64,000 nt of DNA, from positions 1,240,001 to 1,304,000 of the forward strand of contig CAXXSY010000004.1 in assembly GCA_963665015.2 (NCBI GenBank), read 5' to 3'. The notes beneath the pieces were generated by a model. That model did no database searches and had not been told where the DNA came from. It was given only the letters and a program-made list of their open reading frames with translations. This document shows, piece after piece, positions 27,867-36,231 of this stretch (positions are counted from its first letter, which is position 1; the number at the start of each line of letters is the position of its first letter). Position numbers and translations under genes: made by a program. Source of the stretch: G963662655 sp963665015. Lineage in GTDB: Bacteria > Cloacimonadota > Cloacimonadia > Cloacimonadales > JAIOQZ01.

Positions 27867-28380
27867 CCCTTCCTCTTTGGCAAAGAGGAAGGGAGCAGAG
27901 AGGTGGAGCGCATGCATCCTTGCCTGCATCTCTAATTCCTCGGTCCGCCAAGCTCCAGCTTGGCATTCTCTATCCCTCGCAGCGTTCGACCTCCGGGCGC
28001 GCCTGAGTACGGAATCCGAAATCAACATTCAGAAGAACCTTCGGTACATTCGGAAGTTGATTTCCCTGTAGCGCTCGACCTCCGGGCGAGCCTTTCCAGA
28101 GAACGCCGCTCGGAGATCGGTGCCTACGATGGGATGGAAGATGGAGATCGGCGCCTTTGGCAAAGAGGAAGGGAGCAGAGAGGTGGAGCGCAGGCATCCT
28201 TGCCTGCATCTCTAATTCCTCGGTCCGCCAAGCTCCAGCTTGGCATTCTCTATCCCTCGCAGCGTTCGACCTCCGGGCGCGCCTGAGTACGAAACCCGAA
28301 ATCAACATTCAGAAGAACCTTCGGTACATTCGGAAGTTGATTTCACTGTAACGCGTGACCTCCGGGCGCGCCAAGGATAC
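27867..28380. repeat. tandem-duplicated intergenic repeat block with palindromic modules
   Basis: The gap 27850-28446 has no gene. A block of about 198 bp (27875-28072) recurs at 28155-28352 with a period of exactly 280 bp and only a few mismatches. Each block contains a CTCTTTGGCAAAGAG palindrome (extended to 13-bp arms in the first copy), GCAGGCATCCTTGCCTGC (first copy one base off), CCAAGCTCCAGCTTGG, a CTCCGGGCGCGCC module and a complete REP-like CATTCrGAAG element (28018-28064 and 28298-28344). The spacer holds CCGCTCGGAGATCGG units. Confidence 0.85.
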
Positions 28381-28384
28381 CTTA

Positions 28385-28418
28385 TAAAAACAAGAGACGC
28401 CCCGCGAGCGGGGCGTCT
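28385..28418 (-). terminator. Rho-independent terminator after the peroxiredoxin gene
   Basis: AGACGCCCC and GGGGCGTCT form a 9-bp stem with loop GCTCGC (minus strand), followed by CTTGTTTTTAT. Confidence 0.85.
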
Positions 28419-28446
28419 ATGGCTAAGCAGTGATGTTGGTTATGGG

Positions 28447-29126
28447 CTATTCTTTGATATTTTTGAAGCAGAGGAACCAGTCCAGACATTCGTAGTCCTC
28501 GCCGGCACCAACGACGCGGTCCTGCGCCTGTCCACACGATCCGGGCGGCGGGATGATCACCTTATCGCCGGGACGCCAGTCGGCGGGTGTGGCGACACCG
28601 TGCTTGTCTGCGGTCTGCATGGCGACGAGCATTCGCTTAATCTCATCGAAGTTTCTGCCGGTTGCCAGCGGGTAATACAAGATGGCTCGTATCTTCGCTT
28701 CCGGATCGATGAAGAATACCGCGCGAACCGCCTGGGTGTCGGATGCGCCGGGTTGGAGCATGCCGAACGCCTTGGCGACGTCCATCTTGAGGTCGGCGAT
28801 AACGGGGAACTTGACCTCGACGTTCTTCATGCCTTTCCACTCAATCTTTTCCTTGATGGTGCGCAGCCACGCGATGTGCGAGTAATGGCTGTCGATCGAG
28901 AGTCCGATCAGCTTGGTGTTGAGGTCTTCGAAATCTTTCGCCATGGACGCGAAGGTCATGAATTCGGTGGTACACACGGGAGTGAAATCTGCCGGATGGC
29001 TGAACAGGATGGTCCACTTGCCCTTGTAGTCTTCCGGAAGTTGATCACGCCCTGGGTGGTCATAGCTGTAAATGCGGGTGCCTTTTCCCCGATCAAGGGG
29101 ATTCTCGGTGTTGTTTCTTCGTTCAT
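28447..29126 (-). pseudogene. Prx6-type (1-Cys) peroxiredoxin with a -1 frameshift
   Basis: Frame 1 starts at ATG 29126 (AGGAG seven bases upstream) and reads MNEETTPRIPLIGEKAPAF before the expected sequence breaks at about 29036. Adding one base in the run now read as TTCCGG restores FPEDYKGKW, then SHPADFTPVC with the peroxidatic Cys, and the rest of the domain to 28447. With one base restored the product is 226 residues, normal for the Prx6/AhpC-TSA family, with GLSIDSHYSHIAW, TGRNFDEI and PPPGSCG near the C-terminus. Extra C-terminal cysteines (CLDWFLCF) are seen. The enzyme would reduce H2O2 and alkyl hydroperoxides. It lies 13 bp after perR on the same strand. Either a genuine inactivation or a sequencing/assembly error is possible; everything downstream of the break is well conserved, which favours a recent event or an error. 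Confidence 0.85.
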
Positions 29127-29139
29127 TGTAGTACTCCTT

Positions 29140-29595
29140 TTATTGATTTTGTTTTTCTATACAAGTGTTGCAGATGCCACGGATTTCGATTGTGATTTGT
29201 TCGACCTCTCCAATATTCGGAAGAGTCGATGGGATTTTCAGACAGTTGAGTTCATCGTTTTCGAAATCATATACTTCCCCGCACACCCTGCAAGTGAAGT
29301 GGTGGTGCTTGTCCATGTTGAAATCGAAGCGCGTCTTCTCACGAGAGTTACCGAGCGCTTGAAGCATTCCCATCTCGACCAGAAGCCAAAGGGTGCGATA
29401 TACGGTATCCAGCGATACGGTCGGCAAGCTCTTGCGAACGTTTTGATAAATTTTTTCCGCATCCGGATGGTCATACGCCTGCAAGACTTCCTGGAAAATG
29501 ACCAGCCGCTGATGCGTTACTTTGACGCCAGCGTTGCGCAGTTTGTCCTTCAGCGTCTCCATCATCCGATTCTTGTATTCGATGTCCTTTTTCAT
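29140..29595 (-). CDS. perR: PerR-type Fur-family peroxide-sensing repressor
   Basis: A 151-residue Fur-family metalloregulator. The start at 29595 gives the normal family length; a longer frame upstream covers the promoter and is rejected. The winged helix is at about 15-85 (THQRLVIFQE, VSLDTVYRTL). The dimerisation and metal domain has RFDFNMDKHHHFTC, where the Asp of RFDF is the residue that marks PerR rather than Fur, plus two CxxC pairs (CRVC, CNTC) for structural zinc. PerR oxidises at its regulatory His when Fe(II) meets H2O2. It is immediately upstream of the peroxiredoxin gene, a classic regulon arrangement. Confidence 0.88.
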   Translation of the reverse strand: MKKDIEYKNRMMETLKDKLRNAGVKVTHQRLVIFQEVLQAYDHPDAEKIYQNVRKSLPTVSLDTVYRTLWLLVEMGMLQALGNSREKTRFDFNMDKHHHFTCRVCGEVYDFENDELNCLKIPSTLPNIGEVEQITIEIRGICNTCIEKQNQ

Positions 29596-29620
29596 CGTAA
29601 TCCATCCTAATTCGTAATCA

Positions 29621-29658
29621 ATCCTAAATAGGATACGCTCGGTTTTGGCGTGTGGCAA
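29621..29658 (-). promoter_or_regulatory. perR-prx promoter with overlapping candidate PerR operator
   Basis: On the minus strand TTGCCA (29653-29658) is followed after 17 bp by TATCCT (29630-29635). The -10 lies within the palindrome ATCCTA-TT-TAGGAT (29621-29634). Another TAGGAT follows nearer the gene, spaced 18 bp from the palindrome's TAGGAT. A Fur-family repressor bound here would block polymerase, which fits autoregulation. Confidence 0.5.
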
Positions 29659-29784
29659 ACTTTTTCTTGAACTTTTTTTCCGGCGGTTGAAATACCCTGC
29701 GTCTTTCGCAAGAACAGAAAATTCTTTACAACGATTGCAAAGCAAAACGTAATCGATATTCGTAAAAACTTTGAGGTGATCGTA

Positions 29785-30489
29785 ATGAAGAGGATAATCA
29801 TCGTCGTATTAATTCTGTTCGGGCTTCTGTTGATCCCGATCCTGACCGAGAGCGAGATCGAGCATAAGACCAAGCGTTACATTCGCGGGTTGTTTCAATC
29901 CGACACGAAAGAAGGTGCGTCGGCGCTGTACATACTTGAGAGGGATATGCACAAACAATACGATTTTTCGGGTGTTCGGATCGTCATGCTGGGCGACTCG
30001 CACACGCAGTTCGCCGACTGGGGCCGTTTCCTGTCCGAATACGAAATTGCCGGACTCGGCATCGGGGGCGACACGACCGACGGGATGCTGGCACGGATCG
30101 ATCAGGTGGTTGCGATCAAGCCGCGGATATGCTTTATCATGGCCGGCATCAACGACATCACGCGCCATCGGGACTTGCGGGACATCCAGCGGGACTATTC
30201 CGGCATCGTGACGCGACTCGAGGACGCAGGCATCCGGCCAGTAATCTTCTCGACTCTGTTTGTGGCGGAGCATCATTACGATCCGCGCCGGATCAACGCA
30301 CAGGTCGAGGAACTGAACGCATATCTGAAGGGGCTGGGCTGCCCGTTCATCGACATGACGCCCGACTTCCACGAAAATGGATTTTTAAGACCGGAGTACA
30401 CCCTGGACGGTCTGCATCTCAAGGCCAACGGCTATGCCGTCTGGCGCGACTATATTTTTCGATATTTGAGGCAGGAAGTTGATGATTGA
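29785..30489 (+). CDS. membrane-anchored SGNH/GDSL-type hydrolase
   Basis: A 234-residue protein with an N-terminal membrane segment (about 3-20). The SGNH blocks are in order: GDSHTQF (nucleophile Ser, about 74), the GIGGDTTDG Gly, AGINDITRH (Asn) and the C-terminal DGLHLKANGY with Asp and His. The family includes esterases, lipases and acetyl-xylan or peptidoglycan/polysaccharide deacetylases. The signal anchor places it in the periplasm, perhaps acting on envelope lipids or acylated glycans. The ATG at 29785 is preceded by GAGGTGAT; a GTG three codons earlier is an alternative. It is divergent from perR. Confidence 0.8.
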   Translation: MKRIIIVVLILFGLLLIPILTESEIEHKTKRYIRGLFQSDTKEGASALYILERDMHKQYDFSGVRIVMLGDSHTQFADWGRFLSEYEIAGLGIGGDTTDGMLARIDQVVAIKPRICFIMAGINDITRHRDLRDIQRDYSGIVTRLEDAGIRPVIFSTLFVAEHHYDPRRINAQVEELNAYLKGLGCPFIDMTPDFHENGFLRPEYTLDGLHLKANGYAVWRDYIFRYLRQEVDD

Positions 30490-30504
30490 TGATTGACGAT
30501 TGAC
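30481..30504 (+). repeat. 7-bp tandem microrepeat at the hydrolase-dprA junction
   Basis: Three copies of GATTGA(T/C) occupy the 16-bp space between the two genes and the last codons of the first. Copy-number change would alter spacing upstream of the next start. Confidence 0.8.
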
Positions 30505-30505
30505 G

Positions 30506-31456
30506 ATGGATAATCAGATTGTATTGCTTTTGACAGCGCGGTTTTCCCGGGCGGATGACGAGCAGACCAAGCCGCTTTCCAACCGCGAATGGCACCGGCT
30601 GCACGAGTGGATGACGTTTCAGGATATTGCGTCGGATGAACTGTTGCGAAACGAGCCATCAGTTGTCCTTCAGGGCTGGGACGACACCGCGATCACGATC
30701 GAGCGCATCGAAGGGCTTCTGGGGCGTAAACCGGCTCTGGCGCTCGCGATGGAGAAATGGAGCCGCGTCGGCGTCTGGACGAAAACCATTCTGGAGGACG
30801 ACTATCCCGCCATCCTGAAGGAGCGTCTTGGCTGCGATGCACCAACGCTCATATTCGGTTGCGGCGATCCGAAACGTCTGTTGGACAGAGGATTGTCGGT
30901 GGTCGGTTCGCGGAATACATCGGACGATGTTCTCGAATATGCTCGCAGGCTGGGCGAGATGGCAATGGAGCATGGCGTGCAGATCGTGTCGGGCGGCGCG
31001 AGAGGCGTGGATCAATCTGCGATGCTGGGTGCGCTCGACAGCGGCGGCAGTTCGCTGGGGATTCTGGCGGACAGCCTCTTGCGGGCGGTCAACGGAAAAG
31101 TTTTTCGTGAGCATCTGATGCGGGGGCGGCTGACGCTGGTCTCGCCGTTCAGTCCCGAAGCGGGATTCAACGCGGGTAACGCCATGCAGCGCAACAAGCT
31201 GATCTACTGCTTGTCGGACGTCGGATTCGCGGTGCAGTCCGGCACGAAGGGCGGCACTTGGAGCGGCGTGCACGAGGCGATCAGGAAGCGGTGGATTCCG
31301 GTGTGGGTCAGAAGGTCGGACGATCCCGAAGCCGGTAACAATGAACTGATCTCCGCCGGAGCGATCGAAGCGCCGAATTCCATCGACGATTTGGATTTCG
31401 ATACCTTGATGAGCGCGCAATTGCAGCCGGATCTGTTTGATCTGATGGGTGTGTAA
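30506..31456 (+). CDS. DprA/Smf-like DNA-processing protein
   Basis: A 316-residue protein with a Rossmann-like DprA core: VVGSRNTSDD (about 133), SGGARGVDQSAM (about 163), a turn with SPFSPEAGFNAGNAMQRNK (about 212) and SGTKGGTWSGV (about 245). The DprA family loads RecA on single-stranded DNA during natural transformation. The N-terminal 110 residues differ from the standard SAM-like domain, and the C-terminal winged helix is absent, so a variant function is possible. ATG 30506 follows a tandem microrepeat with no clear RBS; a TTG two codons upstream is an alternative. It may be translated by coupling with the hydrolase gene 16 bp upstream. Confidence 0.75.
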   Translation: MDNQIVLLLTARFSRADDEQTKPLSNREWHRLHEWMTFQDIASDELLRNEPSVVLQGWDDTAITIERIEGLLGRKPALALAMEKWSRVGVWTKTILEDDYPAILKERLGCDAPTLIFGCGDPKRLLDRGLSVVGSRNTSDDVLEYARRLGEMAMEHGVQIVSGGARGVDQSAMLGALDSGGSSLGILADSLLRAVNGKVFREHLMRGRLTLVSPFSPEAGFNAGNAMQRNKLIYCLSDVGFAVQSGTKGGTWSGVHEAIRKRWIPVWVRRSDDPEAGNNELISAGAIEAPNSIDDLDFDTLMSAQLQPDLFDLMGV

Positions 31457-31458
31457 TA

Positions 31459-31509
31459 AAACCAACTTCCGAATGTCCGAGCGAAGCGAGGTCTTCTGAA
31501 TGTTGGTTT
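31459..31509. repeat. REP-like palindromic element, reversed copy
   Basis: A 51-bp copy with AAACCAAC and GTTGGTTT ends, direct repeats of the CTTC(C/T)GAATG type and centre CGAGCGAAGCGAG. It follows the dprA-like stop immediately and may act as a terminator. Confidence 0.85.
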
Positions 31510-31691
31510 CCTTGTCTGAATCTGTGAGTTTATCCGGAGGTAACAACTCGAATCCCATAACGATTTACAGGATAAACACGATGAACACGATAGAGAGTGG
31601 TCGTTTGCTTCTCCATGGATTGCGCCATTATCTCTAATATGAGGTTCTTTTTGATCAGTTTTGTAGTAGTCCATTGAGCACGAACAAAGTA

Positions 31692-31916
31692 TTATTCTTT
31701 GCTGGCATACCTTTCCTTTACGAATTTTCTAATATATGTGCTCAATCCCTTGCCGGATTGGGCGAGCTTTTTCATTTGCTCGACTTCTGTTTCCCCGGGT
31801 GTAAAGTAGGTATATCGGTATGTTTTTCCTTGGCGAAATCGGACTTTAATCCATGTATCCCCAATTTCATAAGCGACAACACCTGAATTTCTGCTTAGAT
31901 TTAGATATGGTCTCAT
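31692..31916 (-). CDS. KTSC-domain-like small protein
   Basis: A 74-residue protein. The pattern SGVVAYEIGDTWIKVRFRQG, a YRYTYF strand and a C-terminal helix with STYIRKFVKERY resembles the KTSC domain, a short fold found with phage and nucleic-acid proteins. The function of the domain is not established. GGGG and ATGAT precede the ATG. Codon use is more AT-rich than neighbours, which suggests acquisition. Confidence 0.6.
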   Translation of the reverse strand: MRPYLNLSRNSGVVAYEIGDTWIKVRFRQGKTYRYTYFTPGETEVEQMKKLAQSGKGLSTYIRKFVKERYASKE

Positions 31917-32139
31917 ATCATCCCCTATTGAGTCTGATGGTTGAATATCATGTTTCTTTCGATGATGATTTATTCGACAAGTAAGAAACCTTTATGTCTT
32001 ACCCTATAGTTAGGAAGTGTTGTGAATAGCGCAATTGTCAAGCAATAATTACAAATACAGGAATCCCCCCTTTTTTTTTATATGGTCTTGGTTTTCTGTC
32101 AGTATGAGACGATTATTGTAGATTCTGTTGCAAATCGAA

Positions 32140-32415
32140 TGGGTGAATGCTGTAATGATGATCCTGAAGTCCTGGAGGGACGAAAGATGCTAGCGCGACA
32201 CGTAAGTGCCGGGAACAGAATTCGGATGAGGAGTAAAGTCCCGTAGGGACGACAGATAGCATGCCGGATCATGTATCTGTCGCACCTCCGGTGCTTTTAT
32301 GTGTATTGGCTGATATAACTGGGGCTTACGCCTGTGATTTTGCTTGCAAAATCGAATCCCCCCATGGCCTAACATCTGTCATCCCTACGGGATTATTATG
32401 GCGAAAACCATTTCA
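32140..32415. repeat. composite intergenic repeat (third copy)
   Basis: Part of the 917-bp gene-free gap 31917-32833. It contains CTGAAGTCCTGGAGGGACG, GTCCCGTAGGGACGACAG, CTGTCGCACCTCCGG, GATTTTGCTTGCAAAATC and ATCCCTACGGGATT, in nearly the order of the copy at 15700-16010. The 31917-32140 part is AT-rich with no recognised element. Confidence 0.75.
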
Positions 32416-32618
32416 CCCACCAAATTCAGAAAATGGAACAGCTATTGTCATTGGAATTTTCAACGGTTGAAAACACGCAATACATAGCAATGTATTGATA
32501 TACGAGCCAATTGATGGATCATTTTGGGGGTATTTCTGATAATTACAAATATTTACCTGTGCAGGGAAATGTTGTGTGTGGTTATGCTCTATGTCGCTTG
32601 TCGTTTGCTGATGGTCAT

Positions 32619-32716
32619 CCGCACGCATCTTCGCTCGATCCCGCCTACGCCGTGAATGAACACGCCTTCGTCGTGTAACACCACGGCTGGCGCGATCGAA
32701 CGTATCTGCGGTGCGG
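32619..32716. other. long imperfect hairpin, possible structured RNA or single-strand DNA element
   Basis: The left arm 32619-32654 (starting CCGCACGCA, ending ACGCCGTG) pairs along nearly its full 36 bp with the right arm 32682-32716 (starting CACGGCTGG, ending GCGGTGCGG), with a few mismatches and bulges. The apical part carries its own ACACG...CGTGT hairpin at 32660-32676. There is no reading frame of note. The element is GC-rich inside an AT-rich gap, so it looks selected or inserted. Confidence 0.6.
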
Positions 32717-32726
32717 AGAATGTTCG

Positions 32727-32777
32727 AAATCAACATTCGGAAGAGTCTCGCAAGCTCGACACATTCAGAAGTTGATT
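32727..32777. repeat. REP-like palindromic element (CATTCrGAAG family)
   Basis: A 51-bp full copy with AAATCAAC and GTTGATT ends and a central GTCTCGCAAGCTCGAC. It is almost identical to the copy at 59551-59602, 27 kb away. It lies just beyond the ileS terminator. Confidence 0.9.
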
Positions 32778-32784
32778 CCGACAT

Positions 32785-32815
32785 GAAAAAATCCCCCGAA
32801 ATGCTCCGGGGGATT
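32785..32815 (-). terminator. Rho-independent terminator of ileS
   Basis: On the minus strand AATCCCCC and GGGGGATT form an 8-bp stem followed by six T residues. Confidence 0.9.
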
Positions 32816-32833
32816 CGTTGTATATGTTTGGTA

Positions 32834-35800
32834 TTATTTGACTTTCGTGATGGAGAGGAACACCTCTTTCCCGTTGATATCCCACGCTTTCATGTCTTTG
32901 TGGTGGATATCTTCGCGGTAGATGCCGTCGGCGAGGGTCTCGGACTTGATGAAGTCGCCGAAATCCGTGAACACGGCGTCGATCTCGTCGTCCGCGATAT
33001 AGAACACGCTGATGCGGTCCATGATATCGAGGTCCATCTCCTTGCGGGTGAACTGGATCTTGTTGATCAATTCGCGCACGTAGCCTTCCTGGATCAGCTC
33101 GAATGTCAGCTCGGTGGCGAGCGCGGTGTGGATACCCTTGTCGCTTGCGAACACGTATCCGTCGCGCTGTCGGATGCTGAAGATCAGGTCTTCTTCCTCG
33201 ATCTTCACCGGGTGGCCTTCGCACTCGATGAAGAAGGGTTCGTTCTTGGCGAACGCCTCCAGCACGTGCTCGGCGTTGACTTCCGGCAGGGCCTTGGCGA
33301 TGCATTTCATGTTTTTGCCGACCTTGGGCCCGAGTACCTTGAAATTGGGCTTGATATCGTGTTCGAGCAGTTCGTCTTGCGGCTTGAGATACTCGATCTC
33401 GCGCACGTTGATCTCCTCGATGATCAGCCCCTTCATCTTCTCGACCACGTCCTTGAAACGATCCGGCACGAAGAAGGTTTGCAGGGTTTGCCTGACCTTG
33501 ATCTGGCATTCGTTGCGCGCGGCGCGTCCGAGGCTGACCAGGTCGATCACGTTCTGCATGTCGCTCTCGAGTTCGGTGTTGATCAGTGATTCGTCGCAGG
33601 TGGGGTATTCCGTCAGGTGGACGCTTTCTTCGCCGGTCAAGTTGACGTAGATTTCCTCCGCCAGATAGGGCGCGAAGGGCGCCATCACGCGGCAGACGGT
33701 CACCATGGCGTGGTAAAGCGTCAGGTAGGCGTCGCGCTTGTCGTCGGTCATGGACATTGCCCAATAGCGACGTCTGCTGCGGCGGACATACCAGTTGCTG
33801 AGTTCGTCGATGATGAACGACTGGATCGCGCGCACCGAGCGGGTGAAGTCGTACTGCTCGTTGTTCAGTGTTACCTGCTTGATGAGCGTGTTGAGCCGGC
33901 TGACGATCCACTGATCGATCTCGGAGGTCGGCTTGTAGTCGTCGATGGATTTCTTCGCGTCGAATTCGTCGATGTTGGCGTAGGTGGCATAGAACGAATA
34001 GACGTTCTTCATGGTGCCGATGAACTTGTTGACGATCTCCTCGACGCCCTTGGGATCGAACTTGGTCGGAACCCACGGCGGGCTGACGTAGAGCAGGTAC
34101 CAGCGGTTGGCGTCCGCGCCGTACTTCTTCATCATGTCCATCGGATCGACGGAGTTGCCGAGACTCTTGCTCATCTTCTTGCCGAACTTGTCGAGGATGA
34201 GGTCGTTGACCAGCACGTTCTTGTAGGGCGAGACACCCTTGATGAAGGTGGAGATGGCCAGCAGCGAGTAGAACCAGCCGCGGGTCTGATCGATACCTTC
34301 GCAGATGAAGTCCGCGGGGAAGAGCTCCTTGTCGAAGCGATCCGCGTTCTCGAAGGGATAGTGCCACTGCGCGAAGGGCATGGAACCGCTGTCGAACCAG
34401 CAGTCGATCACTTCGGGCGTGCGGTGCATGACGCCGCCGCAGTCGGGGCATGTCATCACGATTTCATCGATGTACGGGCGGTGCAGTTCGATGTCCTCGG
34501 GTACTTTGCGTCCGTCCTCGTACTTGCCTTTCTCGCGCAGTTCCTTGATGGAGCCGGCGCTGTCCTGCGCTCCGCATTTGTCGCAGACCCAGACGTTCAG
34601 CGGCGTGCCCCAGAAGCGGTCGCGGCTGATCGCCCAGTCGATATTGTTTTCCAGCCATTCGCCGAAGCGTTTCTCGCCGACGAAGTCCGGGTACCAGTTT
34701 ATCTTGTTGTTGTTCTTGATCATCTGCTCTTTGTAATCGACGGTGCGGATGAACCAGCCGTCGCGCGCGTAGTAGATGAGCGGCGATTTGCAGCGCCAGC
34801 AGAATGGATAGCTGTGCAATATCTGCTGCCGCTTGTATAGCAGGCCGCGATCTTTCAGATCACGGATGATTTCCTTGTCCGCGACCTTGACGAACAGCCC
34901 CTTCCAGGGCTCGACGATCTCGCCGAATGTGCCGTCGTCCATCACGGGATTGATCACCGGCAGACCGTATTTCTGGCCCAGCGAGTGGTCGTCCTGACCG
35001 AATGCCGGCGCCGTGTGCACGATGCCGGTACCGTCGTCCATGGAGACGTAGTCCGCCATGCAGACATACCACGCCTTCTCCTTCGGCTGAATGAAGTTGA
35101 AAAGCGGTTCGTACTCGCGGTATTCGAGGTCTTTGCCCTTGAAGGTCGCGACGGTTTCGTAATCGCCGTCCAGCACGCCCAGGAGCGCTTGCGCGAGGAT
35201 CAGATACTCTTCGTTGTGCAGTACCTTGACGTAGGTTTCGGCGGGGTGAACCGCCAGCGCGGCGTTGGAGATCAGCGTCCAGGGCGTGGTCGTCCAGGCG
35301 AGGAACCAGGTGTTGTCCTCGTCTTTCGCCTTGAACTTGACGAACACGGACGGGTCTTCCACGTCCTGATAGCCCTGCGCCACCTCGTGGCTCGATAGCG
35401 GCGTTCCGCACTTGGGGCAATAGGGGAGAATCTTGTGTCCTTTATAAATCATACCTTTGGTGAAAAACTGATTCAGTATCCACCAGACACTCTCTATATA
35501 GTTGTTCTGCAAGGTTATGTAAGGATTTTCGAGATCGATCCAGTATGCCATCGTGCGGGTCATTTCCTGCCATTGCTTCTCGTAGGTAAAGACCGATTCG
35601 CGGCATTTGGTGTTGAATTTCTCGATTCCGTAGGCTTCGACAGCCTTCTTGTCGTTCAGTTCCAGAACTTTTTCGACTTCGATTTCCACCGGCAGTCCGT
35701 GCGTGTCCCATCCGGCTTTGCGCTTGACCTGAAAGCCTTTCATGGTCTTGTAGCGACACACGGTGTCCTTGATGGCGCGGGAGATCAGGTGGTGGACCCC

Positions 35801-35962
35801 CGGTTTACCGTTCGCGGTTGGGGGACCTTCGAAGAAAATGAACTGGGGATGTCCGTCACGGAAGTTGACGCTCTTGTCTGCGGTACCGTTCTCATCCCAG
35901 TACGTGCGCACTCTGCGCTCAAAATCCGCCGGACTCTCTTTCGGGTCCATGGGTTTGTACAT
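32834..35962 (-). CDS. ileS: isoleucyl-tRNA synthetase
   Basis: A 1,042-residue class I synthetase that charges tRNA-Ile. The HIGH-equivalent is GKPGVHHL (about 53-60), the CP1 editing domain includes WTTTPWTL (about 224), and the KMSKS loop is KKMSKSLGN (about 595). Several CxxC pairs (CPKCG, CDKCG, CPDCGG) lie in the insert regions. Length and the GVHH signature suit the long, eukaryote-like type-2 IleRS, a form often linked to mupirocin tolerance; that phenotype is inference. AAGGAG is seven bases before the ATG. Confidence 0.96.
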   Translation of the reverse strand: MYKPMDPKESPADFERRVRTYWDENGTADKSVNFRDGHPQFIFFEGPPTANGKPGVHHLISRAIKDTVCRYKTMKGFQVKRKAGWDTHGLPVEIEVEKVLELNDKKAVEAYGIEKFNTKCRESVFTYEKQWQEMTRTMAYWIDLENPYITLQNNYIESVWWILNQFFTKGMIYKGHKILPYCPKCGTPLSSHEVAQGYQDVEDPSVFVKFKAKDEDNTWFLAWTTTPWTLISNAALAVHPAETYVKVLHNEEYLILAQALLGVLDGDYETVATFKGKDLEYREYEPLFNFIQPKEKAWYVCMADYVSMDDGTGIVHTAPAFGQDDHSLGQKYGLPVINPVMDDGTFGEIVEPWKGLFVKVADKEIIRDLKDRGLLYKRQQILHSYPFCWRCKSPLIYYARDGWFIRTVDYKEQMIKNNNKINWYPDFVGEKRFGEWLENNIDWAISRDRFWGTPLNVWVCDKCGAQDSAGSIKELREKGKYEDGRKVPEDIELHRPYIDEIVMTCPDCGGVMHRTPEVIDCWFDSGSMPFAQWHYPFENADRFDKELFPADFICEGIDQTRGWFYSLLAISTFIKGVSPYKNVLVNDLILDKFGKKMSKSLGNSVDPMDMMKKYGADANRWYLLYVSPPWVPTKFDPKGVEEIVNKFIGTMKNVYSFYATYANIDEFDAKKSIDDYKPTSEIDQWIVSRLNTLIKQVTLNNEQYDFTRSVRAIQSFIIDELSNWYVRRSRRRYWAMSMTDDKRDAYLTLYHAMVTVCRVMAPFAPYLAEEIYVNLTGEESVHLTEYPTCDESLINTELESDMQNVIDLVSLGRAARNECQIKVRQTLQTFFVPDRFKDVVEKMKGLIIEEINVREIEYLKPQDELLEHDIKPNFKVLGPKVGKNMKCIAKALPEVNAEHVLEAFAKNEPFFIECEGHPVKIEEEDLIFSIRQRDGYVFASDKGIHTALATELTFELIQEGYVRELINKIQFTRKEMDLDIMDRISVFYIADDEIDAVFTDFGDFIKSETLADGIYREDIHHKDMKAWDINGKEVFLSITKVK

Positions 35963-36231
35963 CTTGGTTCTCCTTGCATTATTCCTTCACCGGACTCCCG
36001 ATGAAGGTAGTCGGTCACGCGGTATGATACACAACACGACAATCGTACAACAAATCCGTAGCCTGTCTTTCGCGCAAGGAATTTTTATCGATCACTATAG
36101 AGAACTGAGTCTTCGCGTATGGGGATGGTGACGGGAAGCGTGATAATGTTGTTATATGTGCTTGGAGATAATTCTTGACTGCCTCAATAGGTGATTTTTT
36201 TTCTGTGATATCTAAACAATCTGGAGGATCC

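Noticed and set aside
29596..29745. Upstream extension of perR
   Set aside because: It covers the promoter and operator and would add 50 residues not found in the family.
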